Below, piece after piece: positions 27,016 through 36,541 of a DNA stretch of 64,000 nt. The DNA is from Mesorhizobium sp. PAMC28654. GTDB taxonomy: Bacteria > Pseudomonadota > Alphaproteobacteria > Rhizobiales > Rhizobiaceae. The translations under genes and the position numbers were made by a program. Every line of letters begins with the position of its first letter. The stretch's first letter is position 1. The notes under the pieces are model-generated. The model was not told the DNA's origin. It saw nothing but the letters and a program-made list of their open reading frames with translations, and did not search any database. Where the stretch lies: NCBI RefSeq assembly GCF_020616515.1, contig NZ_CP085135.1:5131001-5195000 (forward strand), written 5' to 3'.

Positions 27016-30000
27016 TTACCGCGCCGGATCCACATCAACGTAGGCGGCTTCCTCGAGTTCGCGCTTCAGGCGTGCGTCCTCCTCGGCCTTCGGCGTGACG
27101 AAGCGGCCAAGCAGCAGATAGGCGACCGGCGTCAGGAACAGCGTCGAGATGGTGGCCAGTCCCAGCCCGCCGACGATCACCCAGCCGAGCGCGACGCGCG
27201 CCTCGGCGCCGGCGCCTGCGGCCAGAACCAGCGGCACGCCGCCGAGCACCGTGCAGATCATCGTCATCATCACCGGCCGCAGGCGGATGATCGAGGCTTG
27301 TTCGATGGCTTCGCGCACGCCAAGGCCTCTGTCGCGCAGCTGGTTGGCGAATTCGACGATGAGTATGCCGTTCTTGGCCATGACGCCAACCAGAAGCACC
27401 AGGCCTATCTGGCTATAGGCGTTGAGGCTGGTGCCCGAGAGCAGCAGCGCGAAGATGGCGCAGGCAAGCCCCAGCGGCACCGTCGCCATGATGATGACGG
27501 CACTGATGAAGCTCTCGAACTGGGCGGCAAGCACAAGCAGGATGATGACCAGCGCGAACCCGAAGATGGTCACCATGGCACTGTTGCTCTCGCCCAGGGT
27601 CGCTGCCTCGGCCAGCGGCAGCAATCGGCTGCCTGGCGGCAGCAGCGGCGCGGCGATCTCCTGGGCGCGCGTCAGCGCCGCACCGAGGCCGAAATCACCG
27701 CTGAGGTTGGAGGTGACGGCCACCGACGGCTGCTGCTGTTCGCGGGTCAGCGACGGCGGCACGGCGCGCTCGGTCAGGGTGGCGATGGTCGACATCGGCA
27801 CGAAGCGGCCGTCCGACGTCTTCAGGAAGATGTTTTCCAGATCGGTCGGATCGTTGATCGGGTTGGTGGTCGAAACCACCTTCACGCCGTAGCTGCGGTC
27901 GGCGATGTAGACGTCGACGACATCGTTGCCGTCGAGCATGGCCTGCATGGTGTTGGCGAGCCCGGTGATGTCGATGCCGAGATCCGAGGCGCGCTCGCGA
28001 TCGATGGCAACGGCAAGCTGCGGCTGCGTCGGGTCGACGCTCAGGCGCGGCGACTGGAATCGCGGATCCTTCTGCATCTCTGCGATGATCTTCACCGCCG
28101 CGTCGCCGAGCGCCTTGCGGTCGTTGCCGACCAGCGCGAATTGTAGGCCGTTGCCGGCGCCGCGGATGCCAAGGCTGTTGGGTTGTACCGGGAAGACGCG
28201 CAAGCTCGGCACCTGCGCGGTCAACTGGCTGATCTCGGCCATGATCTCCTGCTGGCCGCGGCCGCGCTCATTCCAGGGCGCCAGCGTCATCACCATGAAG
28301 CCGGTGTTGTAGGAGCCGTTCTGGCCGGCGCTCTCGAAGGTGGAGACGATCTCGCCGGAATCGCGCAGCGGCTGGATCAGTTTCTCGATCTTCTGCATCT
28401 GTTGCGTCGTGTAGTCGAGGCTCACGCCTTGCGGCGCGTTGATGCGCAGGAGCACGGCCGCGCGGTCCTCGGTCGGCGTCAGTTCCTGGCGGATGGTGCC
28501 GAACAGGGTGAAGGCGGTGCCGGCAAACAGCACGGCGACCAGGACCACGATCCATGGCGCGCCCAGGCAGAGGCGCAGGCTGCGGCTGTAAAAGGCATTC
28601 AGCGCCCCGCCGATGCGCGAACCGATGCCATTGCCGCTTTCAGGATGGAGCGATGCGGTTGTCAGCATGCGCGAGGCGAGCATCGGGCAAAGCGTCAGCG
28701 CGACCACGCCGGACAGAAGCACCGACATGGCGAGCACGAAGCCGAATTCGCGGAACAGGCCACCGGTCTGGCCTGGCAGGAACGAGATCGGCACGAAGAC
28801 GGCAACCAATGTCAGCGTTGTGGCGATGACGGCGAAGAACACTTCCTGCGTGCCGAGCACGGCGGCCGCGCGGGGACCCATGCCCTGGTTGCGGCGCCGC
28901 ACGATGTTTTCCAGCACGACGATGGCGTCATCGACGACAAGCCCGGTGGCGAGCACAAGGGCGAGCAGCGTCAGGATGTTGATCGAGAAGCCGGCAAGAT
29001 AGATCGCGGCGATGGTGCCGATCATGGCGACTGGCATCGACAATCCCGGAATGAGCGTCGCGCGCCAGTCGAGAAGAAAGAGATAGATGACGATCAGCAC
29101 GATGGAGACGGAGAGTGCCAGCGCGATCTCGACCTCATGCACCGCGCCGTTGACGAAGACCGCGTCGTCGCTGGTGACCTTGATCGACATGCCCTCCGGC
29201 AGGTTAGCCTGCAGCTTGGCGACGGCGGCCTGGACACCGGTCGAGATGTCCAGCGTGTTCGATTCCGCCTGGCGGATGATGCCGATGCCGATGCCGGTCT
29301 TGCCGTCCGAACGCAGCGTGGTCTGGCCTATATCGGGGCCGAGCGTGACGGTTGCGACATCGCGGATGCGCGTCGTGCCGCCGATGATGATGTTCTCGAA
29401 CTCCGCCGGCGTGGTGACGTCTGCCGTCGTGCGCACGATGAGGTCCTGGTTGGTCGTGGTGATCGAGCCGGCCGGGGCATCGAACGCAACCGAGGCAAGG
29501 GCCGCTCGCAGGTCGGCGACGGTGAAGCCAAGGCTCGCCAGCTTGTTCTGGTCGACGTCGATGCGGAAGATCTTGTCGCGGTCGCCATAGACCTGGACGT
29601 CGGCGACGCCGGGCACTGCGGCCAGCTCATCCTCGATCTGGTCCTGGACGATGACGGTCATGTCCTGGATCGACATGTTGTCCGACGTCACAGCCAGCCG
29701 CATCACCGGATCGGAGTTGGCGTCGGCCTTGACGATGCGCGGTGGATCGGCCGTCTCGGGAATCTGGTTGGCAATGCGGCCGACCGCGTCGCGCACGTCG
29801 GAGGCGGCGACGTTGAGATCGACGCCGTCGTTGAACTCGATGGTGACGCGGCTCGAGCCAAAGGACGAAGATGACGAGATCGACTTGACGCCGGAGACGC
29901 GAGCGACGGCGCCTTCTATCGTCTTGGTGAGTTCGCGGTCGACGGTTTCGGCCGCGGCACCGGTGAAGGTGGTCGAAACGGTGACGACGGAGCGGTCAAC

Positions 30001-30147
30001 ATCCGGCAGTTCGCGGACCTCTACGCCATAGAAGGCGGCGAGCCCGGCGACGGCGATCAGGACATTCAGCACAAGGGCCATCACTGGCCTGCGGATGAAC
30101 AGGGCCGTGAAGCTGCTGTCGCCGCTGGCGTTGACGCTCCCGCTCAT
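27016..30147 (-). CDS. RND efflux pump inner-membrane transporter, HAE1 family
   Basis: A 1043-residue resistance-nodulation-division transporter, the proton-driven inner-membrane part of a tripartite efflux pump. It has the AcrB-like N-terminal motif SFTALFIRRPVMALVLNVLI, the TM4 proton-relay Asp pair in LATGLVVDDAIVVLENIVRRR, and the duplicated porter domains with LPDVDRSVVTVSTTF. Length and architecture match HAE1 pumps. The adaptor gene follows upstream with a four-base overlap; no outer-membrane factor or regulator is nearby. Exported compounds cannot be read from sequence. Related rhizobial pumps export plant flavonoids or antibiotics. Confidence 0.93.
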   Translation of the reverse strand: MSGSVNASGDSSFTALFIRRPVMALVLNVLIAVAGLAAFYGVEVRELPDVDRSVVTVSTTFTGAAAETVDRELTKTIEGAVARVSGVKSISSSSSFGSSRVTIEFNDGVDLNVAASDVRDAVGRIANQIPETADPPRIVKADANSDPVMRLAVTSDNMSIQDMTVIVQDQIEDELAAVPGVADVQVYGDRDKIFRIDVDQNKLASLGFTVADLRAALASVAFDAPAGSITTTNQDLIVRTTADVTTPAEFENIIIGGTTRIRDVATVTLGPDIGQTTLRSDGKTGIGIGIIRQAESNTLDISTGVQAAVAKLQANLPEGMSIKVTSDDAVFVNGAVHEVEIALALSVSIVLIVIYLFLLDWRATLIPGLSMPVAMIGTIAAIYLAGFSINILTLLALVLATGLVVDDAIVVLENIVRRRNQGMGPRAAAVLGTQEVFFAVIATTLTLVAVFVPISFLPGQTGGLFREFGFVLAMSVLLSGVVALTLCPMLASRMLTTASLHPESGNGIGSRIGGALNAFYSRSLRLCLGAPWIVVLVAVLFAGTAFTLFGTIRQELTPTEDRAAVLLRINAPQGVSLDYTTQQMQKIEKLIQPLRDSGEIVSTFESAGQNGSYNTGFMVMTLAPWNERGRGQQEIMAEISQLTAQVPSLRVFPVQPNSLGIRGAGNGLQFALVGNDRKALGDAAVKIIAEMQKDPRFQSPRLSVDPTQPQLAVAIDRERASDLGIDITGLANTMQAMLDGNDVVDVYIADRSYGVKVVSTTNPINDPTDLENIFLKTSDGRFVPMSTIATLTERAVPPSLTREQQQPSVAVTSNLSGDFGLGAALTRAQEIAAPLLPPGSRLLPLAEAATLGESNSAMVTIFGFALVIILLVLAAQFESFISAVIIMATVPLGLACAIFALLLSGTSLNAYSQIGLVLLVGVMAKNGILIVEFANQLRDRGLGVREAIEQASIIRLRPVMMTMICTVLGGVPLVLAAGAGAEARVALGWVIVGGLGLATISTLFLTPVAYLLLGRFVTPKAEEDARLKRELEEAAYVDVDPAR

Positions 30148-31301
30148 GAGCCTTCAGCGCCGTTGGCGGGCTGTACTTGCCCGGCGATGCGCACATCGCC
30201 GCCTTCAGTGACACTCTGGGTGCCCTCGGTAATCACCAGGTCACCGCCGGTGATCGGTGCGTCGATCAACACCGTTTCAGTGTTGCGCTGGATGATACGC
30301 ACGGCAACCCGCTTGGCCTTGCCGTTCTCGATCGTCCAGACATAGGCGCCGTCGGACCCCCAGAGTATGGCGAGCGGGCTGACAGCGGGGAAGTTTTGAC
30401 CGGGGAATTTCATGGCGATGCTGAACGACATGCCGGCCCGCAGGGAATCGGCCGGATTGGCGATGGTCGCCTTGACCAGAAGCGTGCGGCTGTTCTCGTC
30501 GATGTGGTTGTCGATGGCCGAAACCGTGCCGTTGTAAGCGTTGCCGGGATTGGCGATCGGCGTCGCCGTCAGTTGCGCGCCAACCGTTACAGCAGCGGCA
30601 AAACGCTCCGGCACCAGGAAATCGACCAATATGCTGGAACGGTCGTCGAGCGTCGCGATCGCCGACTGGCTGGTGACATAGTTGCCGGCCGAGATCGGCA
30701 GGATACCGACAGTGCCGGCGATCGGCGCCAGGATCGAACGGCGTTCCAGGGCCAGTTCGGCGTCGCGAAGCGCCAGCCTGGCGTTCGACAGGGTCACCTC
30801 AGCGTCGGCCACCGCAACCGGTGTCGCGGCGTTGGATGCGCGCAGCGACTTCACCCGGGTCAGCTTCTCCTGCGCGTCCTGCAAGGCAAGCTTGGCACGG
30901 TCCTGAGCGATGATCTCGGTCTCAGAGTCGAGGGTGGCGATCAACTGGCCCTTGTCGACATGCGCGCCGGATTGCACGAGCACCTCGGTCAGGCGGCCCG
31001 AGCTGTAGGGGTTGACGGTGACGGAGGCATTGGCGCGGCCGGTGCCGATTGCCTGCAGGCGATCGTTGATGGTGGCCGTGGTGGCGGGCAGGACCACCAC
31101 ATTCACCTGGCGGCTGGCGCCGTTGCGGCCGCCGTTCTGGCTTGCGAGAGAGCCGGTGCTGGAAGGCGTCGTCGCCGCATATGTCCAGTCTAACCCCCAG
31201 CGCGCCAGAATATCCGGCGCACCGGGAAAGAACCGAAGCCAGGCAGTGGCTGCCGCAACGATCACCACAAGTGCTAAAAGTAACTGCTTCCAGGTCGCCA
31301 T
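30144..31301 (-). CDS. RND efflux membrane-fusion (adaptor) protein
   Basis: A 385-residue HlyD/AcrA-family periplasmic adaptor. An N-terminal membrane segment (QLLLALVVIVAAATAWLRFF) is followed by the lipoyl-hairpin-barrel arrangement: VNPYSSGRLTEVLVQSGAHVDKGQLIATLD (split around the hairpin), a coiled coil about residues 130-170, and SAGNYVTSQSAIATLDD. It lacks a lipobox, so it is anchored by its helix. The chosen ATG at 31301 has GGAG five bases upstream; a GTG at 31334 is in frame but has poorer context. It reads first in the pump operon and overlaps the transporter gene by four bases. Confidence 0.9.
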   Translation of the reverse strand: MATWKQLLLALVVIVAAATAWLRFFPGAPDILARWGLDWTYAATTPSSTGSLASQNGGRNGASRQVNVVVLPATTATINDRLQAIGTGRANASVTVNPYSSGRLTEVLVQSGAHVDKGQLIATLDSETEIIAQDRAKLALQDAQEKLTRVKSLRASNAATPVAVADAEVTLSNARLALRDAELALERRSILAPIAGTVGILPISAGNYVTSQSAIATLDDRSSILVDFLVPERFAAAVTVGAQLTATPIANPGNAYNGTVSAIDNHIDENSRTLLVKATIANPADSLRAGMSFSIAMKFPGQNFPAVSPLAILWGSDGAYVWTIENGKAKRVAVRIIQRNTETVLIDAPITGGDLVITEGTQSVTEGGDVRIAGQVQPANGAEGS

Positions 31302-31480
31302 TGGCACTCCGGTTGACAAAATCCCTTCGTCCACCGCTTTTTAGAAATCTAGCAGACGCATCCACGCAACGCGATATGCGCGAAGCAACATCGATGCCAA
31401 ACCTATATGACAACTCTACTGAGCCAGTGCACATTAAATCTGTGTAACGTTGGGCTTTCGCCCGCGGCCGGTGACATCCG

Positions 31481-32308
31481 TCAGCGCAGGCTTTCCATCT
31501 CGCGGATGCGCTTGGTGCCGTCGGGTTCAAGCTGCCGCGTAACGGCGCCGATCAATGCTTCGGCAACCACGAAGAGAGCCGCCGAAGAATCCCAGGCGGA
31601 CGGAACGGCCGTACGTCCGGCGATGACGTGGCGGGCGAAGCGGGCGATGGGTGACAGCCATTGGTCGGTGAACAGCACGATCTGCACACCGCGCTGATGC
31701 GCCTTCTCGGCGAACCGGACGAGGCTATCCTGGTAACGCCTGATGTCGAAGATCACCAGCACGTCACGCTTGCCCATGTCGATCAGCCTGTCGCGCCAGA
31801 TGCTTTCCTGTCCGGCCAGATGAAAGACGTTGGGCTGGATGATGGCGAGGTGAGCGGCCATGTAGCGCGCCAGCGGATCGGTGAAGCGGCCGCCGACCAG
31901 GAACGTCTTGCCGCGCCGGTCGGCGAGCCTGGCCACGATGTCGGCAAGCTGCTTGTCGGACAGGTGTCGGAACGTCTCGCGCATGTTTTCGAGCGTTGCC
32001 TCCAGCATTGGCGATACCGCACTGCTGCCGGGCGAGGGTGGGTTGAGCGTCCTTGATGCCGGCGATTGCAACTGCGCCGCCAGTTCGTCCTGCAAGGTCG
32101 ACTGGAACTCCGGATAGTTCTGGAAGCCGAGCCGGGAGACAAACCGCAGGATCGTTGGCGAGGATACGCCGGCGGCGGCCGAGAATTCGGCGACTGTCTT
32201 CAGGCCGATCAGAGGATAGTTGGCGATAAGCGTCTGCGCGGCGCGCCGCTCGCCGGCAGGCATGGTCACCATGCGCTCGGCAATCAGTTCGGCAATGCTG
32301 GAAATCAT
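31481..32308 (-). CDS. RpiR family transcriptional regulator
   Basis: A 275-residue regulator with an N-terminal RpiR helix-turn-helix (TVAEFSAAAGVSSPTILRFVSRLGF) and a C-terminal SIS domain (GKTFLVGGRFTDPLARYMAAHL) that normally binds phosphosugars. Some members bind amino acids or amines instead. The ATG at 32308 has GGTGGGG before it; an earlier ATG at 32362 adds 18 residues without family character. It is divergent from the N-formylglutamate-amidohydrolase-like gene and so is the likely regulator of the adjacent amine cluster. The SIS fold is clear; the ligand is unknown. Confidence 0.9.
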   Translation of the reverse strand: MISSIAELIAERMVTMPAGERRAAQTLIANYPLIGLKTVAEFSAAAGVSSPTILRFVSRLGFQNYPEFQSTLQDELAAQLQSPASRTLNPPSPGSSAVSPMLEATLENMRETFRHLSDKQLADIVARLADRRGKTFLVGGRFTDPLARYMAAHLAIIQPNVFHLAGQESIWRDRLIDMGKRDVLVIFDIRRYQDSLVRFAEKAHQRGVQIVLFTDQWLSPIARFARHVIAGRTAVPSAWDSSAALFVVAEALIGAVTRQLEPDGTKRIREMESLR

Positions 32309-32355
32309 TTTTCCCCACCCTTGGCCCGGCTGTTGCCGGTTTCCCGAAATCGCAT

Positions 32356-32392
32356 TTGACAAAACCCGGCAAAGTGTATGAAATCATCCATA
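32356..32392. promoter_or_regulatory. Divergent promoter region with a candidate RpiR site
   Basis: A -35-like TTGACA is at 32356-32361 on the plus strand. TATGAAATCATCCATA (32377-32392) has matching TATG/CATA ends and overlaps the expected -10 region. It lies between the RpiR start and the first gene of the divergent catabolic set. The assignment is tentative. Confidence 0.3.
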
Positions 32393-32452
32393 GGGACGCA
32401 ATGAGGCAAAATACGTAACATACGATACAGCGCTCCCCGGGGACTGCCGACA

Positions 32453-33271
32453 ATGGAGAAAGCACGGCCCGCCAGCCCTGCATCGTCAAATTCCGTAAGG
32501 GTGACGAACCCGGGCGGATCAAGCCCATTCGTCCTGACCTGCGATCACGCCTCCAACTTCATGCCTGCCGAATTCGGAACACTCGGCCTTGCCGCCGAGG
32601 ACCTTTCCCGCCACATCGCCTGGGACCCGGGCGCGCTGCCGGTTGCCCGCCGCATGGCGCAGGCGCTCGACGCGACGCTGGTGGAGACCTGCATTTCGCG
32701 GTTGATCATCGACTGCAATCGTCCGCTCGACGCGCCGGACCTGGTGCCGCCGGTCAGCGAGACAACGGCCATTCCCGGAAATGGCGGGCTGTCGGCCAAG
32801 CAACGCGCCGCTCGCGTCGCGCTGTCGTGGCAGCCCTTCCATGACGCCATCGAGCACATTGTCGATGCGCGGCTGGCGCGCGGGCAAGAGACGCGGCTGG
32901 TCTCAGTCCATTCCTTCACGCCTGTCTACAAGGGCAGCAATCGGCCCTGGCACATCGGCATCATCCATGACGAGGATCGTCGGCTGGCCTCACCGCTCGT
33001 TGCCGCGCTGAGGCGGCTCGCCGGCGTCACTGTCGGCGTCAACGAACCCTATTCGCCGGCCGACCGCGTCTATTTCACGCTGGAACGGCATGCGCGCTCG
33101 CGCGGCCTGCCCTGCGCGATGATCGAAATCCGCAACGACGAGATCTCCGGCGAAGCCGGGCAGCGGAGATGGGCGGATCTGCTCACGGGCATTTTTTCTG
33201 ATCTGGAGCCAGAGGAGGCCAAAGGCTCAAGACCAGGCGCAGTCGGAAAGTCAGCTCAATCGGCCAGTTAG
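32453..33271 (+). CDS. N-formylglutamate amidohydrolase family protein
   Basis: A 272-residue protein of the N-formylglutamate amidohydrolase family, which in histidine degradation frees glutamate from its N-formyl amide. The metal-binding FVLTCDHASNFMPAEFG region, the RLIIDCNRPL strand, VSVHSFTPVYKG with its histidine and AMIEIRNDEIS with catalytic acidic residues are visible. No other histidine-degradation gene is nearby. Here it precedes a permease and a gamma-glutamyl-ligase-type enzyme, so hydrolysis of a gamma-glutamyl amide is plausible. That role is an inference; the family has not been shown here to do so. Confidence 0.88.
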   Translation: MEKARPASPASSNSVRVTNPGGSSPFVLTCDHASNFMPAEFGTLGLAAEDLSRHIAWDPGALPVARRMAQALDATLVETCISRLIIDCNRPLDAPDLVPPVSETTAIPGNGGLSAKQRAARVALSWQPFHDAIEHIVDARLARGQETRLVSVHSFTPVYKGSNRPWHIGIIHDEDRRLASPLVAALRRLAGVTVGVNEPYSPADRVYFTLERHARSRGLPCAMIEIRNDEISGEAGQRRWADLLTGIFSDLEPEEAKGSRPGAVGKSAQSAS

Positions 33272-33289
33272 AACAAGAGGGGAATTACA

Positions 33290-34876
33290 ATGCCAGGACC
33301 GACCTATACGGACGTTGACAAGGCGGAGGACGTAAAGGCCCTCCATAGTATGGGCTATGCCCAGGAACTGGAGCGGCGGCTCAGCCGCTTTTCGAACTTC
33401 GCGGTTTCGTTCTCGATCATCTGCATCCTGTCGGGCGGCATCAATTCGCTGGCGCAGGGCACGTCGGGCGCCGGCGGCATCGGCATCGGCATCGGCTGGT
33501 TGGTCGGCTGTTTCGTCTCGCTGACCTTCGCGGTCGCCATGTCGCAGATCAGCTCGGCCTACCCGACCGCGGGCGGCCTCTATCACTGGGGCTCCATCCT
33601 CGGCAATCGTGGCACCGGCTGGGTGACGGCCTGGCTCAATTTGCTCGGCCTCATCACCGTGCTTGGCGCCATCAATGTCGGCACCTGGACGTTCTTCATC
33701 GGCGCCTTCGGACCGGCGCTCCACATTGACGGCTCGCTGACCAACCAGATGATCTTCCTGGTCGTCATCACCGGCGCCCAGGCATTGATCAACCATCTCG
33801 GCATCAAGTTGACGGCGAAGTTGACCGACTTCTCCGGATATCTGATCTTCTTCGGCGCCATCCTGATCGCGGTGGTCTGCCTGATCTTTGCCGAGCACTG
33901 GGATTTCAGCCGGCTGTTCACGTTCCACAATTATTCCGGGCAGCCCACGGTGGCCGGGGATGGCTCGCTGACGGGCGATCCCGTGTGGCCGGCGGTTTCA
34001 AACTGGTGGGTGTTCGCGCTCGGCCTGTTGCTGCCGATCTATACGATCACCGGCTACGACGCCTCCGCGCACACGTCCGAGGAAACCATCAAGGCGGCGT
34101 CGTCGGTGCCGAGGGCGATGGTGATGTCGGTCGTCTGGTCGGCACTGTTCGGCTATCTGTTCCTGGCCGCTTTCGTGCTGATGATCCCCAACATGGACGA
34201 CGCCGCCAAGCAGGGCTGGAACGTGTTCTTCTGGGCCTTCGACCAACGCGTGCCGTCCGGCCTCAAGGAGTTCGTCTATCTCGTCGTGTTCGTGTCGCAG
34301 CTGCTGTGCGGCCTCGCCACGGTCACCTCGGCTTCGCGCATGATCTTCGCCTTCTCGCGTGACGGCGGCTTGCCTGGTTCGACCATGCTGGCCAAGGTCA
34401 GCCCGACCTATCGTACCCCGGTGGCGGCGATCTGGACGGCGGCCATCTTGTCTGTGCTGTTCGTCTGGGGTTCGACGCTGGTTTCCGTCGCGGGCACCTC
34501 GGCCTACACCATCGTCGTCTCCTGCACCGTCATCTTCCTGTTCCTCTCCTTCACCGTGCCGATCGTATTGGGCATGCTGGCTTGGGGAACGCCGAAGTGG
34601 GACAAGATGGGGCCATGGAACATGGGGCGCGGCGTGTTCATGCTGTTTGCCTTCCTGTCGATCGTGTCGATGATCCTGATCTTCATCATCGGTGTACAGC
34701 CGCCGAACGACTGGGCGCTGTACATCACCGTCGGCTTCTTCGTCCTGACGGCGGTCGTCTGGTTCGGCTTCGAAAAGCGACGCTTCCAGGGCCCGCCGCT
34801 GGGCGACATCATCGCGGCGCGTCAGGCGGCGATCAAGGCGGCGGAACAGGCCGTCGGTGAAACCGCCGGCCATTGA
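33290..34876 (+). CDS. APC superfamily amino acid or amine permease
   Basis: A 528-residue permease with about 12 membrane helices. ELERRLSRFSNFAVSFSII and SAYPTAGGLYHWGSIL (the consensus amphipathic loop) are typical of the amino-acid/polyamine/organocation superfamily. TAFTGYDASAHTSEET-like sequence (TITGYDASAHTSEET, from about residue 245) marks the GabP/Eat branch that carries GABA, choline or ethanolamine. Its start is 18 bp after the amidohydrolase stop, so they are co-transcribed. A strong terminator hairpin follows at 34894-34924. The substrate is uncertain; amines and amino alcohols fit best. Confidence 0.9.
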   Translation: MPGPTYTDVDKAEDVKALHSMGYAQELERRLSRFSNFAVSFSIICILSGGINSLAQGTSGAGGIGIGIGWLVGCFVSLTFAVAMSQISSAYPTAGGLYHWGSILGNRGTGWVTAWLNLLGLITVLGAINVGTWTFFIGAFGPALHIDGSLTNQMIFLVVITGAQALINHLGIKLTAKLTDFSGYLIFFGAILIAVVCLIFAEHWDFSRLFTFHNYSGQPTVAGDGSLTGDPVWPAVSNWWVFALGLLLPIYTITGYDASAHTSEETIKAASSVPRAMVMSVVWSALFGYLFLAAFVLMIPNMDDAAKQGWNVFFWAFDQRVPSGLKEFVYLVVFVSQLLCGLATVTSASRMIFAFSRDGGLPGSTMLAKVSPTYRTPVAAIWTAAILSVLFVWGSTLVSVAGTSAYTIVVSCTVIFLFLSFTVPIVLGMLAWGTPKWDKMGPWNMGRGVFMLFAFLSIVSMILIFIIGVQPPNDWALYITVGFFVLTAVVWFGFEKRRFQGPPLGDIIAARQAAIKAAEQAVGETAGH

Positions 34877-34893
34877 GGCCACTATATTCTGGG

Positions 34894-34924
34894 CCATGGC
34901 CAGCGTCTTGCTGGCCATGGTTTT
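34894..34924 (+). terminator. Rho-independent terminator after the APC permease
   Basis: CCATGGCCAGC (34894-34904), loop GTCTT, and GCTGGCCATGG (34910-34920) form a perfect 11-bp stem followed by TTTT. It ends the amidohydrolase-permease unit and separates it from the glutamine-synthetase-like gene. Confidence 0.8.
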
Positions 34925-34930
34925 CCGCAT

Positions 34931-34998
34931 CTTTCAAAGTGATAAGTCCCTTCAGTCATGGGCCCCTTCAAGGTGATGGGCCTTTCAAAGCGACAAGC
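34931..34998. repeat. Four degenerate 17-bp tandem repeats before the GS-like gene
   Basis: Units begin at 34931 (CTTTCAAAG), 34949 (CCTTCAGTC), 34965 (CCTTCAAGG) and 34982 (CTTTCAAAG). The third and fourth units are exactly 17 bp and share CYTTCAARG-GA--RGC. The first and last cores are identical and self-complementary around one base. The array ends 28 bp before the chosen GS start. It could be a phased operator array or a decayed tandem repeat. Confidence 0.6.
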
Positions 34999-35026
34999 CG
35001 AAACGGCAAGCCGGAGTGTGAAAAGA

Positions 35027-36397
35027 ATGGCAGGAAATTTCTCGTTCGATCAGTTGAAGAAGGCGGTTCAGGCAGGTGAGGTCGACACGGTGCTGGCATG
35101 CATCGTCGACATGCAGGGCCGGCTGGCGGGAAAGCGGTTCTTGGCGCAATACTTCGTCGATTCCGCGCATGACGAGACGCATGGCTGCAACTATCTGCTG
35201 GCCGCCGACATCGATATGGAACCGGTGCCTGGCTACAAGGCGGCGAGCTGGTCGAAGGGCTATGGCGACTTCGTCATGAAGCCGGACCTGTCGACGCTTC
35301 GGCGCATTCCGTGGCTGGAAAAGACGGCGCTGGTGATCTGCGACGTGCTCGACCATCACACGCATGACGACCTGCCGCATTCTCCGCGCGCCATCCTCAA
35401 GAAGCAGGTCAAGCGGCTGACGGAGCGTGGCTATATCGGCTATTTCGCCTCCGAGCTCGAATTCTACCTGTTCAGCGAAACCTACGATTCCGCCCGCAAG
35501 AAGCACTGGCAAGGTCTCGATACGGCATCGCCCTATATCGGCGACTACCAGATCGGCATCACCACCAAGGAAGAAGGCGTCATGCGCCGGCTTCGCAACG
35601 AGATGGAAGCGGCTGGCATTCCGATCGAGAACTCCAAGGGCGAATGGGGTCCGGGCCAGGAAGAGATCAATGTGCGCTACGCCGAGGCGCTCGACATGGC
35701 CGATCGCCACGTCATCCTGAAGAACGGCGCCAAGGAAATCGCCGAGTCCGAAGGCAAGGCAATCTCCTTCATGTCCAAATACAATTATGGGCTCGCCGGC
35801 AATTCCAGCCACATCCACAACTCGCTGTGGAGCGCTGATGGCAAGACGCCTTTGTTCTTCGACAAGAAGGCCGACTGGACGCTGTCGACGCTTGGCCAGC
35901 AATGGGCGGCCGGGCAATTGAAGTATGCCAAGGAATTCACCTGGTTCCTGGCGCCCTACATCAACTCCTACAAGCGCTTCCAGGCTGGCACGTTCGCGCC
36001 GACCAAGATCATGTGGAGCGAGGACAACCGCACCGCCGGCTTCCGGCTGTGCGGCGAGGGCACCAAGGGCATCCGCATGGAGTGCCGCATCGGCGGCGCC
36101 GACCTCAACCCCTATCTCGCCTTTGCCGCGCTGATCGCCGCCGGCCTTGCCGGGATCGACGAGAAGCTCGAACTGCAGAAACCTTTCGTCGGCGATGCCT
36201 ATCAGGCATCTCGTTTGCCGGAAATCCCGAAGACGCTGCGCGACGCGACCGAGACATTGGCGAAGTCGAAGATGCTGAAGCAGGCGCTGGGCGAAGACGT
36301 GCTCGAGCACTATGTCCACACCGCCAAGTGGGAACAGTTCGAATACGACCGCCGGATTACGGATTGGGAACTGCACAGAGGGTTCGAGCGGTACTAG
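35027..36397 (+). CDS. Glutamine-synthetase-like gamma-glutamyl-amine ligase
   Basis: A 456-residue member of the glutamine synthetase superfamily, of the PuuA/IpuC/GlnA4 kind that ligate glutamate to an amine rather than to ammonia. Motifs are FASELEFYLF (metal-binding Glu), EWGPGQEEINVRYA, the NSSHIHNSLW loop with the glutamate-binding His and NRTAGFRLCGEGTKGIRMECRIGGADLNPY near the C-terminus. No adenylylation tyrosine site typical of GlnA-I is seen. The ATG at 35027 has GGAG upstream; earlier starts would translate the repeat array. Downstream aldehyde and alcohol dehydrogenase genes point to an amino-alcohol or polyamine substrate. Confidence 0.88.
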   Translation: MAGNFSFDQLKKAVQAGEVDTVLACIVDMQGRLAGKRFLAQYFVDSAHDETHGCNYLLAADIDMEPVPGYKAASWSKGYGDFVMKPDLSTLRRIPWLEKTALVICDVLDHHTHDDLPHSPRAILKKQVKRLTERGYIGYFASELEFYLFSETYDSARKKHWQGLDTASPYIGDYQIGITTKEEGVMRRLRNEMEAAGIPIENSKGEWGPGQEEINVRYAEALDMADRHVILKNGAKEIAESEGKAISFMSKYNYGLAGNSSHIHNSLWSADGKTPLFFDKKADWTLSTLGQQWAAGQLKYAKEFTWFLAPYINSYKRFQAGTFAPTKIMWSEDNRTAGFRLCGEGTKGIRMECRIGGADLNPYLAFAALIAAGLAGIDEKLELQKPFVGDAYQASRLPEIPKTLRDATETLAKSKMLKQALGEDVLEHYVHTAKWEQFEYDRRITDWELHRGFERY

Positions 36398-36419
36398 AAT
36401 TAGACTAGCTTGCGACGTC

Positions 36420-36495
36420 GGCGCTGCCCCTCATCCGCCTGCCGGACCTTTTCTCCGTTCTTCACGGGGAGAGGGTAAGGGTGAGGGGCGGCGCC
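36420..36495. repeat. Short RIME-like palindromic element
   Basis: GGCGCTGCCCCTCA (36420-36433) and TGAGGGGCGGCGCC (36482-36495) are inverted with one mismatch, enclosing CGCCTGCCGG and a CTCC...GGGGAG hairpin. Its sequence matches the right half of the larger element at 51431-51604. It fills the GS-ALDH gap. Confidence 0.75.
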
Positions 36496-36541
36496 AAGCC
36501 ATGTGATTTTCGATTGTTAGAGAAGTGCGAGGACTTAAACG

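Noticed and set aside
28183..29874. Long plus-strand open frame opposite the RND transporter
   Set aside because: The translation is Asp/His/Arg-rich low-complexity text with no motif, antisense to a well-supported pump gene.
32453..33271. Histidine-degradation (hut) gene
   Set aside because: The family fits hutG, but no other hut gene is near and the neighbours are a permease and gamma-glutamyl-ligase-type enzymes.
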